A DNA stretch of 64,000 nt. Source: Acidobacteriota bacterium. Its GTDB lineage: Bacteria; Acidobacteriota; Terriglobia; Terriglobales; Acidobacteriaceae. Shown here one piece after another: positions 1 to 8,606 of the stretch. Position numbers and translations under genes: made by a program. The number at the start of each line of letters is the position of its first letter. The stretch's first letter is position 1. The stretch is from positions 1-64,000 of the forward strand of contig JAJYSV010000010.1 in NCBI GenBank assembly GCA_021793405.1, written 5' to 3'. Below the pieces are notes generated by a model. That model was not told the origin of the DNA. It did no database searches and was given only the letters and a program-made list of their open reading frames with translations.

Positions 1-67
1 TCTCCTCGCCTTGATCGTAAGCAAACAGAAACTTACGGCGCAAATCATCCCCATATGGCTTCGCCAT
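1..67 (-). mobile_element. IS630-type transposase, N-terminal fragment cut by the window edge
   Basis: Reading the minus strand from an ATG at 67 gives MAKPYGDDLRRKFLFAYDQG and then runs off the left edge (22 residues). The start with a basic, helix-forming DLRRKF segment followed by AYDQGE is typical of the helix-turn-helix N-terminus of IS630/Tc1-type transposases (seen in the sequence; family assignment from knowledge of that family). The catalytic DDE region would lie outside the window, so whether the element is intact is unknown. No terminal repeat could be set with confidence in 68-260. Confidence 0.6.
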
Positions 68-261
68 CGATTCACTCGCCGCAGAGTCTCGCCAAGATGA
101 GTCTACACTATTTCAGAAAATGCTCTAAATCCAGCAGTACGTGAATATGATGCCGCCACCGAAAGCATTTCCAGTCGCCCCCGCAATGTCGGGGTGCCCC
201 AAATTAGCGCAACTTAGGTGGGATAGAACAACTTCCGCGTCACAGCAACGGTGATGCAGTT
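68..261. other. Gene-free spacer between transposase fragment and nagB, with a C/G hairpin
   Basis: No reading frame with coding character. It should contain the end of the IS630-type element and the 3' flank of nagB. A C/G-rich inverted repeat (CCCCCG at 177-182 with CGGGG at 190-194) precedes ggggtgcccc, a pattern also seen in other palindromic elements of this window. It could terminate nagB transcription, but there is no U-run. Confidence 0.35.
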
Positions 262-1059
262 CTAACTCGACGACAAATCACCCAACTCCGAAGCGGCCTC
301 TTGATCGATGTATGCCGTTGCATCGGGATGAGTACGCAAAATCGTCGCTGGGCAATCCGCTGAAATTGGCTCCGTCAGCGTCCGTCGCATAATTGTCGCC
401 TTGCGGCTGCCCGGAATCGTCAGGATCAGTTTCGGCACCCGGAACAGCGCCGGAATGGTTAATGTGATCGCCCGCGTCGGAACATCCTCGAGCCTCTTGA
501 ACCAGCCCTCCGCCGCTTGCTGCTGACGGCACACCGCATCCAGATGGACGATCTTCACGTCCTCCGGGTCGTGGAAGTCCGCCTCACCCGGATCGTTGAA
601 TGCCAGATGTCCATTCTCCCCCACACCCAGCAGACATAGTTGAGGATTGGCCGCGCGCAGCTGTTGCGCATACTCGCGGCACACGGCCTGCGGGTCCTCC
701 GCGCTTCCGTTGATTGCATGAAACTCCCGCATCGCCGCCCGGTCGATAAGGTTCTCTCTCAAATACCGGCGGAAGGATGCGGGATGGTTCTCATCGATCC
801 CCACGTATTCATCCAGGTGGAAACCATTCACCCGATCCCACGGCAGACCCGGTGCGCCGGTCAGCGCGCGCAGCGTTTCCAGTTGCGAGGCTCCCGTGGC
901 AAAAATCACCGCAATCTCCTCAACCGCGCTCGCTTGCTGTCGCAGATATTCCGCAACCGCCTGCGCCGCTGCAGCGCCGGCGGATCTTCCGTCCGGATGG
1001 ATCTGCACTTTCAAACTGCCCACTTGAAGGTTTTGAATCGCGCTATTTTCTGTCCCCAT
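262..1059 (-). CDS. nagB: Glucosamine-6-phosphate deaminase
   Basis: Converts glucosamine-6-phosphate to fructose-6-phosphate and ammonia in the cytoplasm, the last dedicated step of GlcNAc use. The 265-residue protein has the family hallmarks: an HLDEYVGID segment around residue 90 carrying the acidic active-site residue, and GENGHLAFNDP with the catalytic histidine further on. The start at 1059 is chosen because GGGGATAGG lies just upstream; a longer frame to 1119 adds 20 residues without a ribosome site. It is divergent from nagA (1275), so the 215-bp spacer is a shared control region. The length fits the family (about 260 residues). Confidence 0.93.
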   Translation of the reverse strand: MGTENSAIQNLQVGSLKVQIHPDGRSAGAAAAQAVAEYLRQQASAVEEIAVIFATGASQLETLRALTGAPGLPWDRVNGFHLDEYVGIDENHPASFRRYLRENLIDRAAMREFHAINGSAEDPQAVCREYAQQLRAANPQLCLLGVGENGHLAFNDPGEADFHDPEDVKIVHLDAVCRQQQAAEGWFKRLEDVPTRAITLTIPALFRVPKLILTIPGSRKATIMRRTLTEPISADCPATILRTHPDATAYIDQEAASELGDLSSS

Positions 1060-1222
1060 AATTCCTATCCCCAAAAATGTGTCTATCCTTTTCAACCCTT
1101 GGCGCTGCCCCTGCAACAAAATCCCGCGCGTAGAGGATGGTCGTTTTTGTTACGATTGCGACACGGCCGGATTTGGTTCGTATCGCATATAAATATTACG
1201 CTTTCGATCCATTGCTTAGGTT

Positions 1223-1233
1223 AGGACAGTCCT
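1223..1233. promoter_or_regulatory. Palindrome in the nagB-nagA divergent promoter
   Basis: AGGAC-A-GTCCT is a perfect 5-1-5 inverted repeat 41 bases before the nagA start codon. The position between the divergent nag genes fits an operator for a NagC/NagR-type repressor, but the sequence does not match a consensus I know, so this is inference. Confidence 0.3.
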
Positions 1234-1274
1234 GGAGGGATGTTCTGTTTCATTCCCTTCGTTTGGGAGCCACG

Positions 1275-2420
1275 ATGAAATCCAAAACAATGACTGGGCG
1301 CGATCCATCGAGCGGTGCCATGCTCGAAGTCACCATCTACGATGGCCACATTCAGGCGATTGCACCCAGCCTCGCCGACGAAGCAGCGTGGCTCTCACCG
1401 GGTTTCATCGATCTGCAGGTCAATGGCTACCGCGGCAGCGACATCAATTCCGATACCGTGGACGCCGATGTAGTCATCGCCCTGACCCAGACACTGCTTT
1501 CGATGGGCGTGACCACGTTTCTTCCCACCATCGTCACCGCTTCGGAGGAAAAGATCATTCGTGCCCTCCGGGCGATTGCCGAAGCCCGACGAGCCAGCCC
1601 GATGGTGGCCCACGCCGTTCCGTTTGTCCATGTGGAAGGGCCGTTCCTCTCCCCGGAAGATGGACCGCGCGGCGCGCACGCAAGAGAATATATCCGCGCG
1701 GCCAGTCTGCTGGAGTTTGAGCATTGGCAGGCAGCTTCCGGCAATTTGGTCGGCATGGTCACAATTTCTCCGCACGACGAGGATGCATTGGAATTCATCT
1801 CTGTGCTCGCAAAAAGAGAAGTGGTGATGGCGATCGGTCACAGCCACGCGACGCCAGCGCAGATTCATGCCGCCGCCGACGCGGGTGCGACGTTGTCCAC
1901 GCATCTCGGCAACGGACTCGGCAGCCCGCTTCCCCGCCATCCCAACCTGCTCTGGGCGCAACTTGCGGATGACCGACTCGCCGCGACCTTCATCGCCGAT
2001 GGCCATCATCTCCCTCTAGACACACTCAAGTCGATGATTCGAGCCAAGGGAATCGAACGCAGCATTCTTGTCTCGGATACCGTGGCTCTGGGCGGGATGC
2101 CGCCCGGCTTCTACGACACAACTGTTGGCGGCGCGGTCCAGGTCACATCCGAGGGCCGCATCGTCAGCGCCACTGGAGGAGGCTTCCTGGCGGGCGCGTA
2201 TCGTCCCCTTGTGGATGGGATCGCACGTGTCGCGGGCATTGAGGGTGTTGCGCTCGGCGGCGCTATCCAGATGGCGACAGAAAATCCAGGTCGCTTTGCA
2301 GGCCGCCGCGGCGCTCTGCGCATCGGCGCGGAAGCCGACCTCATCCTGTTCGACTGGAATGCCGCAAGCAACGCACTGCAAATCCTCAATGTCCTGGTCC
2401 AGGGCGCGCAATTGGAATAA
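1275..2420 (+). CDS. nagA: N-acetylglucosamine-6-phosphate deacetylase
   Basis: Removes acetate from GlcNAc-6-phosphate, producing the substrate of NagB next door. The 381-residue protein starts at MKSKTMTGRD (GGGAG seven bases ahead of the ATG); the open frame extends upstream to 1137 but without a ribosome site. The family metal-binding and catalytic signatures are visible: a DLQVNGY segment near residue 50, HVEGPFLSPEDGPRGAH near residue 120, GHSHATPAQ and THLGNGLG with histidines around residues 190-210, and a VSDTVALGG segment carrying the catalytic aspartate. It is an amidohydrolase-superfamily enzyme of normal length. The convergent HdeD-like gene ends 12 bases downstream. Confidence 0.93.
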   Translation: MKSKTMTGRDPSSGAMLEVTIYDGHIQAIAPSLADEAAWLSPGFIDLQVNGYRGSDINSDTVDADVVIALTQTLLSMGVTTFLPTIVTASEEKIIRALRAIAEARRASPMVAHAVPFVHVEGPFLSPEDGPRGAHAREYIRAASLLEFEHWQAASGNLVGMVTISPHDEDALEFISVLAKREVVMAIGHSHATPAQIHAAADAGATLSTHLGNGLGSPLPRHPNLLWAQLADDRLAATFIADGHHLPLDTLKSMIRAKGIERSILVSDTVALGGMPPGFYDTTVGGAVQVTSEGRIVSATGGGFLAGAYRPLVDGIARVAGIEGVALGGAIQMATENPGRFAGRRGALRIGAEADLILFDWNAASNALQILNVLVQGAQLE

Positions 2421-2432
2421 TCGTGGCCACGC

Positions 2433-3053
2433 TCACCCGATCGATGTCCCCGCCAAAGGATTGACCCGTGTTCCCAGCGGCAAAACCTTCTTCCATGGAC
2501 GATGAATATAGAGTCCGATCATCAAAATATAAATTCCGATATAGGTCGAATAAGCGGCCAACAACACGAGCGCACCACGACTCGTAAGCTCCATTCCAGC
2601 AATCAGCAACAGGCCCAAGAGAATGGTGGTGACGCCAAGAATGCGCATAATCGTCCGTTCTCGCGGATGGTCGTGCAAGCGAGAGGCAAAGTGTAAATCC
2701 CAGCCTCCCCACACCAGTCCCTGCAACCCGGCGAGCAAGGCCAGCAACTGCACCGAACCCCATGGGCTCAGCCAGAAAAACAATCCCGCAACCAGCGATG
2801 TGATTCCCAGCAAAAGATAAATATGTAGTTCCCTCCGATGATTTCTATGCATCGCCAATCCGGCGATGCAGTCGATGATGCCAACCAGCAGAAGGCCCAG
2901 GGCTGTAATCAGTACGGCCACGATTGATCCTGTGGCTTCCAACAAAATGTTGGTCATCGTAGTGCTCACCCAAAACAGCGTGAGGCCGAGACCGATCATC
3001 AATAGGCCTTCGATGACAAGGACGGTGGTGTGGATTCTTGCTTCTCTGACCAT
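2433..3053 (-). CDS. HdeD/DUF308-like membrane protein
   Basis: A 206-residue, almost entirely hydrophobic protein with about six membrane segments arranged as paired helices (for example residues 12-30, 40-62, 75-95, 97-115, 133-150, 155-180). The layout resembles HdeD/DUF308 proteins, which are linked to acid and general stress resistance; the molecular role is not known. Its start at 3053 has GGGGGAG upstream. It follows the universal stress gene by 24 bases on the same strand, so the two are probably co-transcribed from the promoter region at 4008-4138. Family call is from topology and segments such as GxxxFWLSPWGS rather than from catalytic residues. Confidence 0.75.
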   Translation of the reverse strand: MVREARIHTTVLVIEGLLMIGLGLTLFWVSTTMTNILLEATGSIVAVLITALGLLLVGIIDCIAGLAMHRNHRRELHIYLLLGITSLVAGLFFWLSPWGSVQLLALLAGLQGLVWGGWDLHFASRLHDHPRERTIMRILGVTTILLGLLLIAGMELTSRGALVLLAAYSTYIGIYILMIGLYIHRPWKKVLPLGTRVNPLAGTSIG

Positions 3054-3077
3054 GCGCGGTTCTCCCCCGGCTCTATC

Positions 3078-4007
3078 TTATCCGCGGTGCGCAAGTCCGT
3101 CGTTTTTCAATGTGACCACCGGGCATACAGCCGAACAAATCAGTCGATACGCGATCCCCGCCGACAACAGGGAAGCAAGCTTCCTGCCTCGCTCCACTCC
3201 CAGCACAATCAGGTCAGCCTTGCTACGAATGGACTGGCGGATGATCGCTTCGACCGGTTCCCCATACACATGATGCACCTTCATCTGGATGCCCGACCCC
3301 TTCAGCGCATCCGCCAGCATGTCTGCCTGCGACTGCATCTCAATGTCCAGTTCCCTTCCCTGCATCTCGGGAATCTCCTCGACGACATGGACAAGTTCAA
3401 CCTGCACATGTGTTGCCCGGGCCAAAGAAGCCGCATAACGAAGCGCGGTTTCCGATGGATGCCGGAGCACGGACGCATAGAGGATGGTTCGCAATGCAAG
3501 GCCCTCCTGCGGAATGTCGCCGCATCCCGGACCGAGCGTCAAGACAGGACAAGATACCGTACGCAGGATCGACTCGGCCACCGAGCCAAGGATCAACCGC
3601 TCCAGTCCATGTGCGCCGTGGGTACCGGCCAGCAGCAGGTATGGCTTCTCTTTCTGAACGATTCGTTCCACCTCTTCGGCTACGGGTCCTTCCGCGATAA
3701 TGGCCCGGCTCTGGATTCCGCGCTGCCTGAGTTGGCTGGCCAGTTGTTCCAGGTCCTCCGCCATCGCCTGGCCGATCTCCGGCGCGGTGTACACGACGCC
3801 AATATCCGGCGAGGAGGCATTGACGATACTCACCACGTGCGCCAGTAGAAGTTCCGAACCATACAGTCTGGCTAGGTTTTCCGCATACGAGAGCGCGGCG
3901 GTTGAAGACTTGGAAAAGTCGATGGCGATCAGAAGTTTTTGAAAAGCATTGCCCGACTGTCTTGGCTCAATGGCGACAAACGCGTGACTTGACTGCTCCA
4001 TAACCAC
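3078..4007 (-). CDS. Tandem-domain universal stress protein (UspA family)
   Basis: A 309-residue protein with two UspA domains. The first (about residues 18-165) begins KLLIAIDFSKSS and holds the ATP-binding pattern GTHGAHG followed nine residues later by GS. The second (about residues 170-300) begins RTILYASVL and has the same fold pattern but a degenerate nucleotide loop (GVERGRK ... SAG), so only the first domain is likely to bind ATP. Such proteins act in the cytoplasm in stress and low-oxygen adaptation. It leads an operon with the HdeD-like gene, and two CRP/FNR-type palindromes lie 32-92 bases upstream of its start codon. Confidence 0.9.
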   Translation of the reverse strand: MVMEQSSHAFVAIEPRQSGNAFQKLLIAIDFSKSSTAALSYAENLARLYGSELLLAHVVSIVNASSPDIGVVYTAPEIGQAMAEDLEQLASQLRQRGIQSRAIIAEGPVAEEVERIVQKEKPYLLLAGTHGAHGLERLILGSVAESILRTVSCPVLTLGPGCGDIPQEGLALRTILYASVLRHPSETALRYAASLARATHVQVELVHVVEEIPEMQGRELDIEMQSQADMLADALKGSGIQMKVHHVYGEPVEAIIRQSIRSKADLIVLGVERGRKLASLLSAGIAYRLICSAVCPVVTLKNDGLAHRG

Positions 4008-4038
4008 CTCCCTGCGCGCAGTTCCCCATATACAAGGC

Positions 4039-4052
4039 TGGACCTAGGTCAG
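4039..4052. promoter_or_regulatory. CRP/FNR-type palindrome upstream of usp
   Basis: TGGA-CCTAGG-TCAG, built on the perfect palindrome GACCTAGGTC (4041-4050). The spacing matches the TTGA-N6-TCAA layout of FNR/NNR-type sites. It lies 32 bases upstream of the usp start codon. Confidence 0.4.
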
Positions 4053-4085
4053 ACCGATCGGCAGTGACGCTCTGCACAGATGTTC

Positions 4086-4099
4086 GTGACGGCCATCAC
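4086..4099. promoter_or_regulatory. CRP-type palindrome upstream of usp
   Basis: GTGA-CGGCCA-TCAC, followed by A on the right, so it matches the TGTGA-N6-TCACA consensus in nine of ten positions. The centre is 47 bases from the neighbouring palindrome at 4039-4052, which would suit two stacked dimers. Confidence 0.55.
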
Positions 4100-4138
4100 A
4101 TCCGCCGCTGACTCCGCTTCATCCCGGAGATGTTCTCC

Positions 4139-5614
4139 TCAGCAAACCGACTCCATCGCGGTCTCGCAAATCTCCCGCGATGGAGAAGGGCGTAGCCCGT
4201 GCAGCAGCCTGCGGATCACGTCTCCCGCGCTATAGCTGAATCGCCCCGGCGCCAGGAATTGCGGCACGCAGCACAGATCGTCGCCCGCCGTCACCACTCC
4301 CTGTTCTGTCCGGCTTCCATTCCTCACCTGCGGATAGCCAATGTTCGCCAACAGCGCATTGCACAGGCATTTTCTGCCCGCCGAATCTTCCGCATTGCCG
4401 CCTTTCGCTACATACACGCTGAGCGGCTCGGCGGCGCACCGATAGCCAATGCCGCCTTCCGGCGTTCGATACGGCTCATGCAGAAAGCCAAGATCGCAAA
4501 TCCGCGGCCTGGCAGCGTATACTTCAGGCTCGGAACCGGTGCCCTCCAGGCGAGCAACCTTGAACGGAAATCTCGTAGGCGATGCCAGTGGATCCGTAAA
4601 AACATGCGCCTCACCGGCAATGGCCTTGGCCAGTAGCGCCTGCTTGTAGTCCTCGCGCAATCCAGACTCCACGGCAAACTCGAATGCAGTCCCGACCTGC
4701 ACTCCCGCGGCACCCTGCGCCAGCGCCTCGCGCAGTTTCTCCGGATGCCCGTATCCGCCAGCCAGCCAGAAAGGCACGCCTAGCTCGCGCAATTTTTCGA
4801 TGTCGATGGCGTCCCGCTCGCCGTAGATGGGTTCACCCGCCTCCGAAAGCTGAACCTTCCCACGCGGAGGAGCGTTGTGTCCGCCTGCTGTCCGCATCTC
4901 AATCACCAGCCCATCCACTCTGCCATTCGACTTCTTCAGCATGGTCGCGGCCAGCGTATTGGACGAAACAATCGCGAGAAATTTAGGCCGGGTCAGCGGG
5001 GCAAGCTCATACTCCATAAAGTCGCGCGGATTGAAGTGCATGGTTGTGTCATCGCTCTCCAGCGCGCCCGTCACATGCACCGCGTACTCCGCCGGCTGAT
5101 GCTCAGCCAGGCGATTCAGCACGCCTGGAACTTTCAACGGGATTCCTGCACCCATCACCACATACCCAACCCCAGCCAGCATCGCCCCATAAATAGTAGG
5201 CAGATGCGCCGTCTGAATCTTTTCCAGGTAGTTGATCCCCACTGGATTCGCGTGGCCCTGGCGAGCAAGAAATACCTCCACAAAATTACTTACAATATCC
5301 AGCTCAATTAACTCGCGCGGATTATCTTTCTTGTGCGCGGGCGCAACCCGATAGGGCGTTCGTTCGCTCTTTCCGCCCTGGATGAAATACTGACGCCACA
5401 CGCGTTCGGCCATCGCGGGGAACGGAAAGGCATCCAGTCCCTTCCGCATATATCCGCCGGGATCGCCATCTTGCAGACGCCGGGCCAGAATCTGATCGAG
5501 CGCGGTTCCGGATACCACTCCCAGTTGACCGAGCCGCGAGACCGCCTGCGCCAGTCGCCAATTGGAAACGCCCGCGCCCATGCCGCCTTGAAGTATTACG
5601 GGGGACTCATTCAT
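4139..5614 (-). CDS. Nitronate monooxygenase / FabK-like FMN-dependent TIM-barrel protein
   Basis: A 491-residue protein of the 2-nitropropane dioxygenase/FabK superfamily (COG2070). It begins MNESPVILQGGMGAGVSNW, the FMN-barrel opening of this family, and carries the phosphate-binding glycine segments GGYGHPEKLREALAQGAAGVQ around residues 305-325. The C-terminal third has a cysteine-bearing segment GRKCLCNALLANIGYPQ, found in the long, PfaD-like members. FMN-dependent oxidation of an alkyl nitronate, or a reductase role in lipid or polyketide metabolism, are both possible; the sequence does not decide. The frame extends upstream to 5722, but the family start is at 5614. It is divergent from hemY with a CRP-type palindrome between them. 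Confidence 0.8.
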   Translation of the reverse strand: MNESPVILQGGMGAGVSNWRLAQAVSRLGQLGVVSGTALDQILARRLQDGDPGGYMRKGLDAFPFPAMAERVWRQYFIQGGKSERTPYRVAPAHKKDNPRELIELDIVSNFVEVFLARQGHANPVGINYLEKIQTAHLPTIYGAMLAGVGYVVMGAGIPLKVPGVLNRLAEHQPAEYAVHVTGALESDDTTMHFNPRDFMEYELAPLTRPKFLAIVSSNTLAATMLKKSNGRVDGLVIEMRTAGGHNAPPRGKVQLSEAGEPIYGERDAIDIEKLRELGVPFWLAGGYGHPEKLREALAQGAAGVQVGTAFEFAVESGLREDYKQALLAKAIAGEAHVFTDPLASPTRFPFKVARLEGTGSEPEVYAARPRICDLGFLHEPYRTPEGGIGYRCAAEPLSVYVAKGGNAEDSAGRKCLCNALLANIGYPQVRNGSRTEQGVVTAGDDLCCVPQFLAPGRFSYSAGDVIRRLLHGLRPSPSREICETAMESVC

Positions 5615-5742
5615 AGTAATTTTATTTTTGCATCGTGGAATGCGGTCGCGTGTCTTAGTTTTGTAATTTCGCGGCGGAGGTTTCCGCCGCGACAACTTCC
5701 TTCGACCACCCTCAGCAAACACCCGCGGGTGCTAGCGACGAT

Positions 5743-5756
5743 GTGACCTACATCAC
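5743..5756. promoter_or_regulatory. CRP-type palindrome between the FabK-like gene and hemY
   Basis: GTGA-CCTACA-TCAC preceded by T, a near-perfect match to TGTGA-N6-TCACA. It sits 56 bases upstream of the hemY start codon and 128 bases upstream of the divergent flavoprotein gene, a usual activator position for hemY. Confidence 0.6.
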
Positions 5757-5812
5757 TGCGTGCCTCGCTTTGAATAGTTACCGTGGTCTCAGTGCACGGG
5801 AAAACGGATGCT

Positions 5813-7267
5813 ATGAAAAATGTCGTGATCATCGGCGGCGGAATCACGGGTCTGGCAACAGCATTTTATCTGCGGCAATACGTTCACCCAACGGTTCAGA
5901 TCACGCTCATTGACGCTGCGTCCCGCTTGGGTGGAAAAATTGCCTCGGCGTATGAGAATGGCTTTGTCGTCGAGGGTGGTCCCGATTCCTTTATCACCCA
6001 GAAAACAGGTGCGCTGGCCTTATGCCGCGACCTGGGACTTTCCGATCAACTGATCGGCTCCAATCGTGCCGCAAAAACCACCTACGTTTGGAACCGCGAG
6101 CAGTTGCATTCAATTCCGGAAGGCATGATGCTCATGGCCCCGACCATGTTGGTTCCTTTCCTGCGCTCGCGGTTGATCTCCTGGCCCGGCAAGCTTCGCA
6201 TGGGAATAGAAATGTTTCTGCCGGCGCGTCGCAACCCATCCGACGAAAGTCTGGCCAGTTTTGTCCGCCGCCGTTTAGGCAAAGAAGCGCTGGAAAAAAT
6301 TGCCGCCCCTCTGATGGCGGGCATCTTCGCCGCCGACCCTGAGAAACTCAGCCTGCAAAGCACATTCCCCATGTTTCTCACGATGGAGAAACAGCATGGC
6401 AGCCTCACGCGCGGCATTCTCCAGAAAAAGCGCGCGCAGGATAGCGCCCCGGTTCAACCCGGCCCCAAACCGCTGCCGCCCCCCATGTTTATGACCCTGC
6501 GCGGAGGCTTGCAGCAACTTGTCGATGCGATCGTCCAACGCCTGCAGCGGGAAACGATCCTGCTCAATCGCGGCGTGCGCAGCGTGATTCGCGACCACGA
6601 CCGCTACAAGATTGAATTGAGCGATGGCTCGCTGTTGTGGGCCGACGAAATTGTCTTTGCCACGCCCTCCGATGTCACCGCCAAGTTGCTTTGGGATCTC
6701 AATCCCGTGCTGGCCATGAAACTGCGCGCCATCCGCTATGTCTCCACCGCAACGGTTTCGCTCGGATTCAAGCGCGGCGACGTCCATCTTCCGCTGAATG
6801 GCTCCGGCTTCCTTGTCCCGCACAGTGAGAACCGGCGCATTACCGCCTGCTCCTGGTCGTCGAAGAAGTTCAACCACCGCGCGCCGGACGATTGCGAATT
6901 GATTCGAGTATTCGTTGGCGGAGCGCGCGCCGAAGCGCTTGCCGAACAGGATGATGCCGCGCTGATCGATCTGGCCAGGCAGGAATTGCGCGCCATCATG
7001 GGAATTACCGCGGTTCCAGTATTGGCTAAAGCCTATCGCTGGCCCAAGGCAAATCCTCAGTATGACGTGGGACATCCGGCGCGCATGGATGAGGTTGACC
7101 AGATTGTTGCCTGGCATCACGGACTGCATCTGGCTGGCGCGGCCTATCGTGGCGCGGGCATTCCAGACTGTATTCAAAGTGGCATGAAAGCCGCGCAGGC
7201 AATTGCGAAGAACCTCGCCACGTCGGAGGTCACGTACAAAGAGGCACGAGTTTCAGTGTCAGTTTAG
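5813..7267 (+). CDS. hemY: Protoporphyrinogen/coproporphyrinogen III oxidase
   Basis: FAD-dependent six-electron oxidation of a porphyrinogen late in heme synthesis. The 484-residue protein opens with the dinucleotide-binding motif VVIIGGGITGLATAFYL (residues 3-19), then ASRLGGKI and VEGGPDSF, and ends with the second FAD segment GLHLAGAAYRGAGIPDCIQSG, all hallmarks of the HemY/CgoX family. Whether it works on protoporphyrinogen or coproporphyrinogen cannot be told from sequence alone; Gram-negative-type bacteria of this phylum could use either. The ATG at 5813 is preferred to an upstream GTG at 5783 because the FAD motif follows directly. A radical SAM gene follows after 19 bases, probably in the same operon. 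Confidence 0.9.
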   Translation: MKNVVIIGGGITGLATAFYLRQYVHPTVQITLIDAASRLGGKIASAYENGFVVEGGPDSFITQKTGALALCRDLGLSDQLIGSNRAAKTTYVWNREQLHSIPEGMMLMAPTMLVPFLRSRLISWPGKLRMGIEMFLPARRNPSDESLASFVRRRLGKEALEKIAAPLMAGIFAADPEKLSLQSTFPMFLTMEKQHGSLTRGILQKKRAQDSAPVQPGPKPLPPPMFMTLRGGLQQLVDAIVQRLQRETILLNRGVRSVIRDHDRYKIELSDGSLLWADEIVFATPSDVTAKLLWDLNPVLAMKLRAIRYVSTATVSLGFKRGDVHLPLNGSGFLVPHSENRRITACSWSSKKFNHRAPDDCELIRVFVGGARAEALAEQDDAALIDLARQELRAIMGITAVPVLAKAYRWPKANPQYDVGHPARMDEVDQIVAWHHGLHLAGAAYRGAGIPDCIQSGMKAAQAIAKNLATSEVTYKEARVSVSV

Positions 7268-7286
7268 GCTCAGGAGAAAGAACACT

Positions 7287-8429
7287 ATGAATCCCGTCGA
7301 CATCCGCGTAATTGCCACCGCCGGACATGCCCATACGCATCGCCCTGCCGCCCACGACTATTCCAAAAACCCCATGATCGTCTACTGGGAAATGACACAG
7401 GCCTGCGCCCTGGCCTGCCGCCACTGCCGCGCCGAAGCTGTTTCCACACCGCATCCGGACGAACTGAACTACATCGAAAGCAGGAACCTGCTGCATCAGA
7501 TTGCCGCCTTTGACGCGCCGCGGCCTCACCTGATCCTCACCGGTGGCGATCCGCTCAAGCGCGCGGATTTGTACGATCTCATCGACGAAGCCCGCGAACT
7601 GGGACTCTCCGTCTCCATTACGCCCAGCGCAACCCCTGAACTGACATTCGATGCACTGTCAAAATTGAAAGCGCACGGCATCGAGAGTCTCGGCCTCAGT
7701 CTCGATGGCTCCAGCGCGGCCCGCCACGAGGCCGTGCGCGGCGTGGATGGCTGCTTCGATCTGACCCTCCGCGCAGCTCGGGACGCGGCAAAATTAGGTA
7801 TGCCAATCCAGGTGAACACCCTGGTTTCCCAGGAAACAGCGGATGATCTGCCCGCCGTGTACGAGCTTCTCAAGACCATCCAGGTCATGCGCTGGAGCCT
7901 CTTCTTTCTGATCGCGGTCGGCCGTGGAAAATTGCTGCAACCCCTCTCCCCGGAAAAGGGCGAAGAACTGATGCGGTGGATTTATTCCCTTGCGCAGAAC
8001 TCGCCCTTCGCCATCAAAACAACCGAAGCGCCTTCCTTTCGCCGTATCGCGTTAGACCAGATGCGCAAGGCCGGAATGTCGGCCGGCGAGATTGAGCGGA
8101 CCCCTGTGTATCGTGGGTTTGGAATCCGCGATGGACACGGCATCGTCTTCGTCTCCAATCAAGGAGATATCTATCCTGCGGGCTTTCTGCCGCTCGCGGT
8201 GGGCAACGTGCGCCGCGACCGACTGATGGACATCTACCGCACAGCGCCCATGTTCCGCGCTCTGCACACGCCCAGCCAGTTCCGGGGCAAATGCGGGCGA
8301 TGCGAATATTCCGCCCTCTGCGGCGGCTCCCGCGCCCGCGCCTTCGCCTACACTGGCGACCCGCTGGCCAGCGACCCCTTCTGCCCCTACGAACCCAAGG
8401 CCCTCGCCGTCGCTGCTGCCGGCGATTAG
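7287..8429 (+). CDS. Radical SAM/SPASM-domain protein linked to hemY
   Basis: A 380-residue protein with the radical SAM cluster motif CxxxCxxC as CALACRHC near residue 39 and a glycine-rich SAM segment LTGGDPL near residue 85. The C-terminus has a SPASM-type cysteine set (CGRCEYSALCGG and DPFCPYEP), which would hold an auxiliary iron-sulfur cluster. AGGAGA lies upstream of the ATG at 7287. Proteins of this general type next to hemY are related to heme-pathway enzymes such as AhbD, which decarboxylates Fe-coproporphyrin III, and to the TIGR04053 group. The exact reaction is inferred from neighbourhood only; maturation of a peptide is an alternative. Confidence 0.8.
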   Translation: MNPVDIRVIATAGHAHTHRPAAHDYSKNPMIVYWEMTQACALACRHCRAEAVSTPHPDELNYIESRNLLHQIAAFDAPRPHLILTGGDPLKRADLYDLIDEARELGLSVSITPSATPELTFDALSKLKAHGIESLGLSLDGSSAARHEAVRGVDGCFDLTLRAARDAAKLGMPIQVNTLVSQETADDLPAVYELLKTIQVMRWSLFFLIAVGRGKLLQPLSPEKGEELMRWIYSLAQNSPFAIKTTEAPSFRRIALDQMRKAGMSAGEIERTPVYRGFGIRDGHGIVFVSNQGDIYPAGFLPLAVGNVRRDRLMDIYRTAPMFRALHTPSQFRGKCGRCEYSALCGGSRARAFAYTGDPLASDPFCPYEPKALAVAAAGD

Positions 8430-8460
8430 CCTCCAATAGATCATCCCGGGCGCCCACTCT

Positions 8461-8488
8461 GTCGTCCTGAGCCCATAGCGAAGGATCT
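8461..8488. repeat. Dispersed palindromic repeat (GTCGTCCTGAGC...GAAGGATCTC)
   Basis: gtcgtcctgagcccatagcg followed by aaggatct has the same plan as the element at 13152-13178: GTC(A/G)T(T/C)CTGAGC at the left and GAAG(G/A)ATC at the right, which are loosely complementary. It lies in the convergent spacer between the radical SAM gene and the Sel1 gene and could act as a bidirectional transcription stop. The rest of 8430-8606 shows nothing else. Confidence 0.5.
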
Positions 8489-8606
8489 CGCGGTTCTCTC
8501 TCAACCACCAGAGCCCTCGCCTAGTTCCAACAATTCCGCACCAGCGATATTCGTGGACGGCCGATGGAATCCGTCACCGCCGGAGGCCCGTATGCGACGC
8601 GGACGT

